Positions 1 through 9,000 of a DNA stretch of 64,000 bases are shown piece after piece. The position numbers and the translations under genes were made by a program. Source of the stretch: Sphingomonas populi (GTDB lineage Bacteria > Pseudomonadota > Alphaproteobacteria > Sphingomonadales > Sphingomonadaceae); NCBI RefSeq assembly GCF_004208535.1, contig NZ_SGIS01000026.1:1-64000 (forward strand), read 5' to 3'. The notes under the pieces were generated by a model that made no database searches, had not been told where the DNA came from, and worked only from the letters and a program-made list of their open reading frames with translations. How positions within the stretch are numbered: position 1 is the first letter of the stretch; every line of letters begins with the position of its first letter.

Positions 1-113
1 CCATCAATCGCTACCTCAAGGAACACAACGCCGACCCAAAGCCCTTCGTCTGGACCAAGTCCGCCGCTCAAATCCTCGACAAGCTCGCCAGACTGCCTGC
101 ATCTTCCCTCTGA
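1..113 (+). mobile_element. 3' end of an IS630-family transposase gene (truncated by the window edge)
   Basis: An open frame entering from the left edge (codons from base 3) encodes the last 36 residues of a protein and stops at 111-113. The peptide contains HNADPKPFVWTKSA followed by a short helix with ILDKLARL. This is the usual C-terminal tail of IS630-family DDE transposases, where DPKPFxWT follows the last catalytic Glu. The element itself lies mostly outside the window, so whether it is intact cannot be judged. I could not identify its terminal inverted repeat with confidence. Confidence 0.75.
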
Positions 114-134
114 ATCAGTGCACTAGGTGTCGCG

Positions 135-150
135 GCGGCTTTCAAGCCGC
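135..150. terminator. Short GC hairpin after the transposase end
   Basis: The sequence gcggct-ttca-agccgc forms a perfect 6-bp stem with a 4-base loop, 21 bases after the transposase stop and 75 bases after the flotillin stop on the other strand. There is no T-run on either side. It could be a terminator or part of the insertion-sequence end. Confidence 0.3.
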
Positions 151-226
151 GATCGCACGCGATCGTCGCCTCCGCATTCGTATAGCGGACCGAGGCGCAT
201 GATGGATGACAGGTTGGGGAACGGCC

Positions 227-1963
227 TCAGGCTGGGGTGACGTCGCTCGCAGCCGTCCCGCCGTTTAGCGCGGTGGACGGCTTGCGCGCCGAGTCGACGG
301 GCGCGCCATCTGGTAAGCTGCCCGCCAGCATGCCGTTAAGTGACCCGCCGGTCATGCCCAGTTCGGCCATCAGACCATCGATCAACGGGCCACCGACGCG
401 GTAGCGCATCGCCGCTGCGACGGCGGCATCGGCGAGGTTGGTCTGGCCTGCGCTTCCAGCCGCATCGGCGCCTGCTGCTTCACCGTGTAACCCGCGGGCA
501 TCGAGGATGCTGATCCTGTCGATATTTTCCATCGGCTTGCTTGCTGCGGCGATGATCGCAGGAAGCGCATCCAACATTGCCTTACGAATTAGCAGCGCGG
601 TCTGCGCGTCGCTGAGAAGGTTTGTCGCTTCATTGAGAAGGGCCTGACCGGCGGCATCGACCTTGAACGCAGCATCGCGACCCTCGGCACGCGCCTTTTC
701 GGCATCTGCCTCTGCGGTCGCCTCCGTGCGCAGCGCAATGGCGCGGGCTTCCGCCGCTTCTTTCTCAGCGGTAGCAGCGACGGTGATCTGGACGGCTTCT
801 TCCTGCGCGCGCTGGGTAGCGGCGATGACCGCGACATTCTTGTTGCGGTTGGCGATCTCAGTCGCCTTGGCGGTGGCGACGCTCTCCTCGGCGCGAACAG
901 CCAGCGCGCGCGCCTCGTTGGCAGCGGCGGTTGCAGTCGATTCCTCTTCGGATTTCTGGGCCGTTTGTACCGCCGTCGTGATCCGCGCGATCTCGATGGT
1001 ACGGTCCCGCTCGATCGTCGCGGTCTGAATTGCGCCATCTCGCGCGATGGTTGCCGTCTGAATGATCTTGTCGGCCTCGGTCTGGGCGACGGTCTGGGCC
1101 TGGCTGGCGGTGATCCGCGCAATCTCCGCGAGGCGCGTCTGCTCGGCTTCCGCAGTTGCGATGGCCGTGGCCTGTTCCGCACGGCGCGCAGACAAAGTCT
1201 GTTCCTGCGTGAGGCGCGCTTGCTCTGCGGCCTGCGCGATCTCGAGCGATTGGTTGTTCGCTTCCAGGTTGCGTTGCTCGATCTCTACGCGGTTGGTCGC
1301 GACGATGTCGTTTCTGATCTTCTTGCGCTCCTCGATCGTGCGCGTGAGAACGGTCAATCCCTCGGCATCGAAGGCATTGTTCTCGTTGAAATGCTCGAAC
1401 GCGGTCTGGTCGAAGTGGGTGATGCTGACGGACTCGAGCTGAAAGCCGTTCATGTCCAGATCGGTCATCAGCGCCTCCTGGACTTTCTGGATGAAGTCGG
1501 CGCGGTTGGCGTGAAGATGCTCCATCGTCATCGTGGCGGCTACCGAGCGCAGCGCGGAGACGAGCTTGCCGTCGAGCAGCGATTTGACAGCGTCGGGGCT
1601 GTTGACCGAATCGCCCAGCGTCTGCGCTGCGGCGGCGATCGATTCAGCGTCGGGCTTCACCTTGATATGAAACAGCCCCACGACATCGACGCGCAACTTG
1701 TCGAGCGTGATCAGCGCATCCTTGTTGAGGCGTGATACCTCGAGCTTCACCGTTGTCAGGCGAACCTGCATCAACTCGTGAAGAACGGGTATGACCATGA
1801 TGCCGCCGTTCAGCACGACTTTCTCGCCACCAAAGCCGGTGCGGATGAGCGCCACGTCCTTGGTCGCGCGGCGATAAAGACGTGTCAGGATGATACCGAT
1901 CACGACGAGCGAAAACAGAACGATTCCCGCATAAATCAGTACGTTCACAAGTGCTGCAGGCAT
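227..1963 (-). CDS. yqiK: Flotillin / YqiK-like SPFH-domain membrane protein
   Basis: Predicted flotillin of 578 residues, an inner-membrane scaffold of the SPFH (band 7) family. One N-terminal hydrophobic segment (about residues 5-25) is followed by the SPFH domain to about residue 210. A long Ala/Glu/Gln-rich coiled-coil heptad region follows to about 470, then a Gly/Ala-rich tail, which is the flotillin plan. The ATG at 1963 has GAGGAGGG five bases upstream. An in-frame upstream start at 2038 would lie inside the preceding gene and lacks this site. It is 34 bases downstream of the OB-fold membrane protein gene, and that pairing matches yqiJ-yqiK of E. coli. The role in membrane microdomains is inferred from the family. 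Confidence 0.88.
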   Translation of the reverse strand: MPAALVNVLIYAGIVLFSLVVIGIILTRLYRRATKDVALIRTGFGGEKVVLNGGIMVIPVLHELMQVRLTTVKLEVSRLNKDALITLDKLRVDVVGLFHIKVKPDAESIAAAAQTLGDSVNSPDAVKSLLDGKLVSALRSVAATMTMEHLHANRADFIQKVQEALMTDLDMNGFQLESVSITHFDQTAFEHFNENNAFDAEGLTVLTRTIEERKKIRNDIVATNRVEIEQRNLEANNQSLEIAQAAEQARLTQEQTLSARRAEQATAIATAEAEQTRLAEIARITASQAQTVAQTEADKIIQTATIARDGAIQTATIERDRTIEIARITTAVQTAQKSEEESTATAAANEARALAVRAEESVATAKATEIANRNKNVAVIAATQRAQEEAVQITVAATAEKEAAEARAIALRTEATAEADAEKARAEGRDAAFKVDAAGQALLNEATNLLSDAQTALLIRKAMLDALPAIIAAASKPMENIDRISILDARGLHGEAAGADAAGSAGQTNLADAAVAAAMRYRVGGPLIDGLMAELGMTGGSLNGMLAGSLPDGAPVDSARKPSTALNGGTAASDVTPA

Positions 1964-1997
1964 GATACCCTCCTCGGGAAGCCGAAATCGATATGTC

Positions 1998-2615
1998 TCA
2001 GATGGATTGAAGAAGTCTGTTTTCGTCGGGCACCACAAAGAACACTTTGCCTTCGCGTCGAACGATCAGCGCGGTTTCGCCAGCCGGGATCGCGTCGGCA
2101 TCATCATGGGGCTCGACCATGATGAAATGGGCTTGGCCATGGTGATCGAGCACCTTTGCGCGCGCCGGTGCGCCGCGACGAGCCGTGCCCTCCAAAATTG
2201 TGCCACGGCGGCGGAGCAGGTCATCCGTCGAGATCACCGTCGTCTCGAACCCCGGCATGATTCGCGCGAGACCGCTGGCGGCGAGCGTGTTCAGCAAACC
2301 GCCCGCAATCAACGCGCAGCCCGATGCCGCACCCCACGGCAATGGCCCCCCCGACATTGCCGTCGCGCCCTGTTGTATGGCGATGCCGACGATCGTGAAA
2401 CAGCCGAGCAGTGAGGTCAGCCAGATCAGGATAGGCAATTCGCTGCCGAGTCCCAGCCAGTCGAGCACGCCTTGATGTCCCTCGATGCCGGAGTTTCCGT
2501 CGATATTGAGATGCCCGAGTCCCAAGCCGACCGCCTCAATCAAGCCGATGCCGATCATGACAACGAAGGTGATCGCAAAGGGCAGATAAGCGGGAGTGAG
2601 GAACTGCTCGAACAT
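1998..2615 (-). CDS. yqiJ: YqiJ-like inner-membrane protein with OB-fold/NfeD-type C-terminus
   Basis: A 205-residue protein with three hydrophobic segments (about residues 10-33, 59-82 and 95-117). A soluble beta-rich C-terminal part of about 75 residues follows, with the spacing of an NfeD/YqiJ OB fold. Proteins of this type are encoded next to flotillins and are thought to act with them at the membrane. Here the flotillin gene follows after 34 bases on the same strand. The OB-fold assignment is family knowledge applied to the arrangement rather than a motif I can point to. The start ATG at 2615 is the first in the frame. Confidence 0.8.
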   Translation of the reverse strand: MFEQFLTPAYLPFAITFVVMIGIGLIEAVGLGLGHLNIDGNSGIEGHQGVLDWLGLGSELPILIWLTSLLGCFTIVGIAIQQGATAMSGGPLPWGAASGCALIAGGLLNTLAASGLARIMPGFETTVISTDDLLRRRGTILEGTARRGAPARAKVLDHHGQAHFIMVEPHDDADAIPAGETALIVRREGKVFFVVPDENRLLQSI

Positions 2616-3053
2616 ACTTTGGTGACTATCATGCGGCCCGCGCCATGTCAGGCCGAACCGTGGCAGATATCTTTAATCCCCCATTGCCAGTTCCGCCGCG
2701 ATTTCAGCGCCCGATTTTCACGAAGGAGTGACAGTACATCGACGATTTTGTGAAGGGTACGGGCTTCATCGCGTTCATCGCAGGGGCAGGCCGGATCGTT
2801 GCAGACGAAGGGCATGTCATCGGCCTCCCCTGGCGTTTTCGCTTACGCGGAATCGCAGAGGTTGTGGCGTGACATCGAGAACCGCAATCTCGATGTCGAC
2901 GGTGCGGATTTTTGCGAAAGAGGGAAGCGCATGGTCTGGGCGCTGTTGGCATGGACGAGATCGTCGGTGCTGTAGCAGCGCTGGTCGAAGGCCAGTTCCT
3001 CCTGCTCGATCCTCATGTCGGCTATGCGGGAGCGCTAGGCGAGGTGGCCCACC
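2616..3053. other. Intergenic stretch without a supported gene
   Basis: These 438 bases separate two minus-strand units. Several short frames are open on both strands, but none has a ribosome-binding site, recognisable motif or plausible composition. Two neighbouring plus-strand frames (around 2820-2870 and 2950-3040) read as ordinary protein fragments but are interrupted by stops. A decayed gene is possible, but I cannot name it. The promoter of yqiJ should lie in 2616-2720. Confidence 0.4.
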
Positions 3054-4685
3054 TCAGTCCCGCAGCGCGCCCGGCGCCGTTGGGCGCGGCGGCAGGCTCG
3101 TGAAGAACGCGAGCTTATCCGCGCTCGGCCAGTCGGCAGTCCGCACCGGCGTTCCGAGTTCCAGCAAGCGCGGCTGCTGCGCTTGGAAGATCGGCCAGCG
3201 CAGCGCCTTGGTGTCCGGCTTGCCGGTACGAGCGAAAGCCACCAGCGAATCGAGCATCTCGCGGCTGAACGCCCGGTCCGCAGCCGACCAGTCGCGTGTC
3301 TTGCGGTACAGGTTGAAGCTGTCCAGCGTACCCAGCCAGAACGGCACTTCCGACGTATGGTACGAACCCGCTGTCGCCGGATCGAGGTCCGGGAAGGTCA
3401 CGCCCGCCGCATAGGAATGCGGGTGCGCGAACATGTAGGAATAGACCGGCGCGCGGCCGCGCGCGCCCTGCGCCGTCGCCCACGCCTTCATCGCCGCGAC
3501 CATCGTCGCGTCGCGGTCGGCGAGATGCGCCTGCGCGCGCGCCTCCGCATCGCTCGAGGCTGGGTACAGTTTCAGGAAGGCGTCGGCGCGATCCCCGAAT
3601 CGTGCGGCCGCGCGGGCGCGGTAATCGGCGAGATCCTTGATGGGGCCGAAACCGCCGAGCGCTTCGTCCTTGGCGAAGCCGAGCAGGAGCGGAACATCGT
3701 TCTGCTCGCCGCGCGCGAAGATCGAATCGATCGGGGCGGGTAGCACATAGCCGTCCTGGACTGGGCCGACCCCGGGCGAGCCGGGCGTGCGCGGCACGAT
3801 CAGCCGATCTGCGGAGAGGCGTCGCATGTCGGCGATGCTGCCGAACTTCATGACCTGACGATAGCGTTCGCCGTCCCGCTCGCCCTCGGTCAGCGAGCGC
3901 ATCGCCGCCGGGCCGGCACCGCCGATCAACGCCCCGCTCATGCCGACCGCGCGCTGGAACAGCCCGCGCGCGAGCGGGCTCGCCTGCAAGGCCAGCACCG
4001 ACATCGACCCCGCCGACTGGCCGGCGACGGTCACGTTGTCCGGGTCGCCGCCGAATCTGGCGATGTTGCGCTTGACCCACTTGAGCGCGGCGATCTGATC
4101 GAGAAATCCGTAATCTCCCGATGTCTTGTGCGGCGATTCGCGAGACAGATCGGCGTCGGCCAGGAAGCCGAGCACGCCGAGCCGGTAGTTCAGATTGACG
4201 AACACCGCGCCGCGCTGCGCCACCGCCTCTCCACCATAAAGCGGCATCCCGCCGGACCCGATGAAGAAGCCGCCGCCGTGGAGGAAGACGATCACGGGCG
4301 CCTTTTTGGTGCCGGGTTTCGCCCAGACGTTGAGGTACAGGCAGTCTTCGCTGGTGACTTCGGCGCCCGAATATTGGTTGGTGTTGAGGTTCCGCTGCGG
4401 CTGCATGCATTGCGGGCCGTACCGGTCCGCATGATAGGTGCCGGGCCACGCCCGTACCGGCTGCGGATCGCGCCAGCGCAGATCGCGCACCGGCGGCGCC
4501 GCATAAGGCACGCCGAGATACGCATCCACCCCCGACGCCGTCTTGATACCATCGAGCCGCCCCGCGTCGATCGCGACGACGGGTGCGGCGGGCTGGCCCT
4601 GAGACAAGACTGGCGCCGGCAACGCGGCAAGGGCGAGCGCGAGCGCGAGAAGGCCAAGCGGCGCGGCGCGGAATGAACTCTTCAA
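3054..4685 (-). CDS. Secreted type-B carboxylesterase
   Basis: A 543-residue alpha/beta-hydrolase of the carboxylesterase type-B family, predicted periplasmic or extracellular. The N-terminal 30 residues form a signal peptide (Leu/Ala-rich core ending ALPAPVLSQ). The oxyanion-hole motif HGGGF is at about 136-140, the nucleophile elbow GQSAGS has Ser at about 224, and a late His lies in YHTSEVPFW. The start chosen is TTG at 4685 because GAGGAG lies 8 bases upstream and the signal peptide follows at once. A longer frame to 4805 would put an Arg-rich non-signal segment in front. It lies 40 bases downstream of uxuA on the same strand, so it may remove acyl or aryl ester groups from the substrate of the GH2 enzyme. 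The natural ester is unknown. Confidence 0.85.
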   Translation of the reverse strand: MKSSFRAAPLGLLALALALAALPAPVLSQGQPAAPVVAIDAGRLDGIKTASGVDAYLGVPYAAPPVRDLRWRDPQPVRAWPGTYHADRYGPQCMQPQRNLNTNQYSGAEVTSEDCLYLNVWAKPGTKKAPVIVFLHGGGFFIGSGGMPLYGGEAVAQRGAVFVNLNYRLGVLGFLADADLSRESPHKTSGDYGFLDQIAALKWVKRNIARFGGDPDNVTVAGQSAGSMSVLALQASPLARGLFQRAVGMSGALIGGAGPAAMRSLTEGERDGERYRQVMKFGSIADMRRLSADRLIVPRTPGSPGVGPVQDGYVLPAPIDSIFARGEQNDVPLLLGFAKDEALGGFGPIKDLADYRARAAARFGDRADAFLKLYPASSDAEARAQAHLADRDATMVAAMKAWATAQGARGRAPVYSYMFAHPHSYAAGVTFPDLDPATAGSYHTSEVPFWLGTLDSFNLYRKTRDWSAADRAFSREMLDSLVAFARTGKPDTKALRWPIFQAQQPRLLELGTPVRTADWPSADKLAFFTSLPPRPTAPGALRD

Positions 4686-4725
4686 GGGCAACTCTCCTCG
4701 GGATTTTATGGTTTTACGATATCTC

Positions 4726-5925
4726 TTACGATGCGGTGGCAGCCGTTGCCGCGCGCCGCGCCGACGCGATCCCGCGCTCCAGCCCACGCAACTCGGCAAG
4801 CCCACGCATCCGGCCGATCAGCGAGTAGCCGGGGTTGGTCGTGCGCGCGAGATCGTCGAGCATCTGATGCCCGTGGTCGGGCCGCATCGGGATCGAGCGC
4901 CGCTCGCGCGCCGACAGCGCGACCGCCGCAGCGACCACGGCCGGCATGTTCGCATCGCCTTCGAGATGCGCGGCCTCGTGGAAAGCGCCATTGGGCTCGC
5001 GCTGGACCGAACGGAGGTGGAGGAAGCCGATCCGGCTCCCGAGCCGCTCGACCATTCCCGGCAGGTCGTTGTCGGGGCGCACCCCGAACGAGCCCGCGCA
5101 AAAGCACAGCCCGTTGGCCTGGCTCGGCACCCGCGCGAAGAGCTGCGCGACGTCGTCCTCGGTGCTCACTACGCGCGGCAGTCCGAACATCGGAAAAGGG
5201 GGATCGTCCGGGTGAACGACCAGTCGAATGCCGACCTCCTCGGCCACCGGGCACACCGCCTCCAGGAACGCGACGTGACGATCACGCAGGCTTCGCGCAT
5301 CGATATCGGCATAGGTTTCGATCGCGCGCAGGAATTGGGCGGAGGTGAAATGCTCCTCGCTGCCCGGCAGCCCGGCGATGATCGTGCGTTCCAGGCGGGT
5401 ACGATCATCCGCGCTCATCGCGTGGAAACGTCGCTCGGCGGCGGCGAGGATCGGCGCGGTATAATCCCGCTCCGCATTGGGCCGGCGCAGGATGTGAACA
5501 TCGTAGGCGGCAACCGCCTCCAGCTCGAAGCGCAGCGCACGCGCACCGTCGGGTAATTCCCAGGCGAGGTCGGTCCGCGTCCAGTCCAGCAGCGGCATGA
5601 AATTGTAGGTGACGACGGTGATGCCGTTCGCGGCAAGGTTGCGCAGGCTGGCCTGATAGGTTTCGATCAGGTGATCGTAACCATCACCGCCGGTCTTGAT
5701 GGTCTCGTGGACTGGCAGGCTTTCGACCACCGTCCAGCCGAGTCCGGCGGCCTCGATCATGGCCTTGCGCGCTCCGATCGCCTCGTCAGTCCATAACGCG
5801 CCATTGGGGACGTCGTGGAGCGCGGTGACCACCTCGGTAGCACCGGCTTGCCGGATATCCCGCAACGCCACCGGGTCGGCGGGGCCGAACCAGCGCATCG
5901 TTTGCGTCATCGGATGGAATGTCAT
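4726..5925 (-). CDS. uxuA: Mannonate dehydratase
   Basis: A 399-residue homologue of UxuA, which dehydrates D-mannonate to 2-keto-3-deoxygluconate in hexuronate breakdown (cytoplasmic, metal dependent). The N-terminus ([20 protein letters not shown]) matches the start typical of Uxu[15 protein letters not shown] and FCAGSFG follow the family pattern around the metal and substrate site. The ATG at 5925 overlaps the stop of the upstream GH2 gene as ATGA, which fixes the start and implies translational coupling. Coupling to a secreted GH2 enzyme suggests that enzyme releases glucuronate or a related uronate. uxaC and uxuB partners are not in the window. Confidence 0.93.
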   Translation of the reverse strand: MTFHPMTQTMRWFGPADPVALRDIRQAGATEVVTALHDVPNGALWTDEAIGARKAMIEAAGLGWTVVESLPVHETIKTGGDGYDHLIETYQASLRNLAANGITVVTYNFMPLLDWTRTDLAWELPDGARALRFELEAVAAYDVHILRRPNAERDYTAPILAAAERRFHAMSADDRTRLERTIIAGLPGSEEHFTSAQFLRAIETYADIDARSLRDRHVAFLEAVCPVAEEVGIRLVVHPDDPPFPMFGLPRVVSTEDDVAQLFARVPSQANGLCFCAGSFGVRPDNDLPGMVERLGSRIGFLHLRSVQREPNGAFHEAAHLEGDANMPAVVAAAVALSARERRSIPMRPDHGHQMLDDLARTTNPGYSLIGRMRGLAELRGLERGIASARRAATAATAS

Positions 5926-8591
5926 CGTGCAACCTCGACTGCTGAGACGATCGCTTCGCCCTTGCTCGGCCGGAACGCCAGGGTGAGCAGTCCGCCGCGC
6001 ACCGTGACCGGAAAACTGCGGCGAAGCGCGGTCAACGGCGCACCGGCGGCTTTCGCCACGTCGAGCGCGCGCAGCGTGGGAACGCCATTGGCGAGGACGT
6101 CGAAAATCCGCTCGCCGGGGTTCGCGGATGGCTCCACGAAGGTGAGCGTCACCGTGTAGCGCCCGTCGTCGAGCGGCACCCGATACGCGAAGTCGCCCTT
6201 GCGATAGGTCGCTGCGATCGCGCCGTCGGCTGTGCCCGCGATCGGGGTGGCGACGGTCGGTTTGCCATAATCGGCTGGCTTGTCGACCGTCGCCGCCGCG
6301 CCGCCGGTGAAGAACGTGTCGGAGCCGAAATGCCCGGTGGCACTGGCCCCCGCGACCAGCGCGCCGCTGTCGATCCGAACGGCGCGCGCGACATCGTCGC
6401 CGACGTGCCACGCGATCGTGTCCTCGATCGGCCCTTGCGGGAACGCGCCGCGCGCGACCACCTGGTTTGCACCGCTCGCCAGCCGCACTGCCGGCCATAT
6501 GCAGATCTTCTGCGGACATGCCGCCAGCGTGCCGATCGACCTGCCGTTGACGCGCAATTCGGTGCTCGGCGCGTTGCTGTACACGCGCACCTCGGTGGTC
6601 GCGTAAGCGCGATCGACATAGCGGCGGCCCGTCACATGGACCGTTGGCGTTGCCGACCAGTTCGCCTTGTAGAAATAATAGGCGTCCTTGCGGACCTTGC
6701 GGTCGAACGTCACCAGACCCTTGGTATTGATGTCCGTCGCGTCGCCTTCCTGCCGGACGGTGCTGGCGAAATCGAAACCGGCCCACAGCCAGCTTGCCCA
6801 CAGATAGGGTTTGCTCGCCAGCACCGCCCAATTGCCTTCGTGAATCCAGCTCTCGACCTCCTCGGGCTGCATCCGTCCACGCGAATCGACCGGGCCGCCC
6901 AGCACGTTGTCGGTGTGAACGGTCGTCGCGCCGCCGCCGCCGAACTCCGTCACGGCGAGCGGCTGATCCGGCCGTTTGGCATGAAGCGCGTCCAGCGCCG
7001 GGCCGAGATCGCTCGGGCTGCCGTAATACCAGCCGAAATAGCGGTTCGCGCCGCCCAGATCGGCGGCGGGGGCGGTGACAGGTACGTCGACGCCGGCTGC
7101 GAACAGCCGGCCTTCGCAGCATGTCGCAAGGCTGCTCGGCCGGCTCGGGTCGAGCTGATGCTCCAGCGTGTTGAGATCGCGCAGGAGCGGCATGGGGTCA
7201 GGCGGCGTTCCGGTCGCGCCGGCAAGGAAAGCCGGAAGCGAATTGCCGAAATCCACCTCATTGGCGATTCCCCAGTTCGCCACCGAAGCGTGATTGCCGT
7301 TCTGGCGAATTTCCTCGGTGAGTTGCTGGCGCGCATTGGCGAGCAAGCCGGGCGATGCCTGCTTGGCACCGCCCAGCGTCCATTGCGAAACGAGCGGGAT
7401 TTCGTCCCACACGATCAGGCCGTAGCGATCGGCGAGATCGTGGATCGGTTGACCATGCTGATAATGCGTCAGGCGGATCGTGTTGGCGCCCATTTCCCGC
7501 AGGATCGCGACGTCCTGTTCGGTGTCCGCCGCGTCGATCGCCCAGCCTTTGCCCTCGCGGTCCTGATGATAGCCGACACCATGCAACGGGTAGGGCTTGC
7601 CGTTCAGGAACAGCCCGCGCGCCGGGTCGAAGCGCATTTGCCGGATACCAAAGGCCTGATCGACCCGGTCGAGCACCCGGCCGTCCGCCGAGAGCACTTC
7701 CACCAACAGACGATACAAATACGGATCAGCGGTGCCCTGCCACAGATGCGCGTTGGGCACGGCGAGCGACTGCCGCGCATTGCCCCCGTCTTTCGCGGCG
7801 AGCGAGAGCGTTTGCGTGGCGTCTGCGGCAACGTTGCCGGCGGCGTCGATCAACCGCGTGACGATCCGTACCGGCGCCTTGGCGCTGCCGTCGTTGCGCA
7901 GCTTGACCTCGACGCCGACGGTGGCGTGCGCGCCGTCGATCGCCTGCGTCGTCGCGTACACGCCGGGGCCACCGGCATCGAGCATGTCGACATGAACCGG
8001 GTCCGTGGCGATGAGCCGCACCGGGCGGTACAGTCCGCCATGAACGAAGAAGTCGCCGTTCAGCGGTAGCGTGTCGGCGGTGGTGGTGCCGGGGGCGGGC
8101 TTGGTGTTGTCGGTCTTGACGACCAGAAGATTGCGCTCGCCGGGGCGGAGCGCATCGGTGGCGTCCAACCGAAATCGTGAGAACCCGCCCTGATGCGTGC
8201 CGAGCAACGTGCCGTTGAGCCAGACCGTCGCAACGCGGCTGGCCGCGTCGAACTCCAGCCAGGTGCGCTTGCCGCGCAGGTCCGCCGAGGGTGTGAAGGC
8301 GAGACGATACCAGCCGATCCCCAGAGCCTTGTTGATCGTCTCGCGCTGGTTGAGGTGCGTTGCCGGATCGGGAAGATAATAGCCGACCCGGTTCCAGGTG
8401 TGCGGCACGCTGACGACGGCCCAGTCGGCATCGCGAAAGCTTTGCGATTCGACGCCACGCAGCCCGTCATCCTGTTTGAAGCGCCAGCCATCGCTGAGCT
8501 GAACGGTCGGTCGCGCGTCGGGCGTCTGGCCGGTTGCGGCGACACTCCAACATAACGCGGCACATGATGCAGACGCCCATAATAGCCTCAC
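5922..8591 (-). CDS. Secreted glycoside hydrolase family 2 enzyme (beta-galactosidase/beta-glucuronidase type) with C-terminal malectin-like domain
   Basis: An 889-residue GH2 protein. It has a signal peptide (about 1-22), a jelly-roll sugar-binding domain (about 30-200), an immunoglobulin-like domain (about 200-310) and a TIM barrel (about 315-600). The acid/base Glu is in [11 protein letters not shown] (about 445) and the nucleophile Glu in AVTEFGGGG (about 549). A DUF4982-like domain and a malectin-like beta-sandwich close the protein. The GTG start at 8591 is preceded by AGAGGAG and opens directly into the signal peptide. An upstream ATG at 8918 gives an implausible leader. The downstream coupled uxuA favours beta-glucuronidase activity, but the sequence alone does not separate this from beta-galactosidase. 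Confidence 0.88.
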   Translation of the reverse strand: MRLLWASASCAALCWSVAATGQTPDARPTVQLSDGWRFKQDDGLRGVESQSFRDADWAVVSVPHTWNRVGYYLPDPATHLNQRETINKALGIGWYRLAFTPSADLRGKRTWLEFDAASRVATVWLNGTLLGTHQGGFSRFRLDATDALRPGERNLLVVKTDNTKPAPGTTTADTLPLNGDFFVHGGLYRPVRLIATDPVHVDMLDAGGPGVYATTQAIDGAHATVGVEVKLRNDGSAKAPVRIVTRLIDAAGNVAADATQTLSLAAKDGGNARQSLAVPNAHLWQGTADPYLYRLLVEVLSADGRVLDRVDQAFGIRQMRFDPARGLFLNGKPYPLHGVGYHQDREGKGWAIDAADTEQDVAILREMGANTIRLTHYQHGQPIHDLADRYGLIVWDEIPLVSQWTLGGAKQASPGLLANARQQLTEEIRQNGNHASVANWGIANEVDFGNSLPAFLAGATGTPPDPMPLLRDLNTLEHQLDPSRPSSLATCCEGRLFAAGVDVPVTAPAADLGGANRYFGWYYGSPSDLGPALDALHAKRPDQPLAVTEFGGGGATTVHTDNVLGGPVDSRGRMQPEEVESWIHEGNWAVLASKPYLWASWLWAGFDFASTVRQEGDATDINTKGLVTFDRKVRKDAYYFYKANWSATPTVHVTGRRYVDRAYATTEVRVYSNAPSTELRVNGRSIGTLAACPQKICIWPAVRLASGANQVVARGAFPQGPIEDTIAWHVGDDVARAVRIDSGALVAGASATGHFGSDTFFTGGAAATVDKPADYGKPTVATPIAGTADGAIAATYRKGDFAYRVPLDDGRYTVTLTFVEPSANPGERIFDVLANGVPTLRALDVAKAAGAPLTALRRSFPVTVRGGLLTLAFRPSKGEAIVSAVEVAR

Positions 8592-8640
8592 GCAGCTCTC
8601 CTCTTGTCCATGCTTTCGCAGCACGTTCTGAGATTGATTA

Positions 8641-8662
8641 GGCCAATAGCAAATAATTGGCC
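8641..8662. promoter_or_regulatory. Inverted repeat GGCCAAT-N8-ATTGGCC, candidate operator
   Basis: Perfect 7-base arms separated by 8 bases, lying 50 bases upstream of the GH2 start codon in an AT-rich patch. Its position suits repressor binding near the GH2 promoter. No regulator can be assigned from the window. Confidence 0.4.
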
Positions 8663-8913
8663 AGTTCAATATTTTTCTGACGTGCCGATTTTGCCGTCGT
8701 GGCGCACGGGAATCCGCTCGCAGCCTGTCACCGATGCATCTGCATACGAGTAAGCGCAAAATATTCCTAGGGAAAAGATAAAAAGACACCCGAAGCGCGT
8801 CGCACGGCGTCGTAACTGTACAGATAAAGGCGAGGATGACACGGAGGGCGGGGCAGGTGGCCGGGCTTGAACGCCCGGATCGGCTATCAAGCCATACAAA
8901 AAACAAATGATAA

Positions 8914-8956
8914 GACACTCGTGAGAGTGATTTGACTAATCACCTCTGAGAGTGTC
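8914..8956. promoter_or_regulatory. Repeated TGAGAGTG elements upstream of the TonB receptor
   Basis: TGAGAGTG occurs at 8922-8929 and again at 8947-8954. The outer bases form the inverted repeat GACACTC (8914-8920) / GAGTGTC (8950-8956). The block ends 44 bases before the receptor GTG. It could be a tandem binding site or a transcript hairpin. Confidence 0.35.
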
Positions 8957-9000
8957 CAATTCAATAAAGCTGGTCAAACCAGTAATGAGGGAGACGGTGT

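Larger units (their letters stand above)
8592..9000. other. Divergent promoter region between the GH2 operon and a TonB receptor
   Basis: These 409 bases carry no supported gene. They must hold the promoters of the GH2-uxuA-esterase operon (minus) and the receptor (plus), and are visibly more AT-rich than the flanking genes. Two candidate regulatory repeats within it are listed separately. No local regulator gene is present, so the controller is encoded elsewhere. Confidence 0.5.

Noticed and set aside
965-1735. A 256-codon frame antisense to the flotillin gene
   Set aside because: Composition is typical of a shadow of an Ala/Glu-rich coiled-coil gene. No motif or ribosome-binding site.
2704-3103. 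Possible decayed gene between yqiJ and the carboxylesterase
   Set aside because: Fragments in two frames look protein-like but are short and interrupted, and no family could be recognised.
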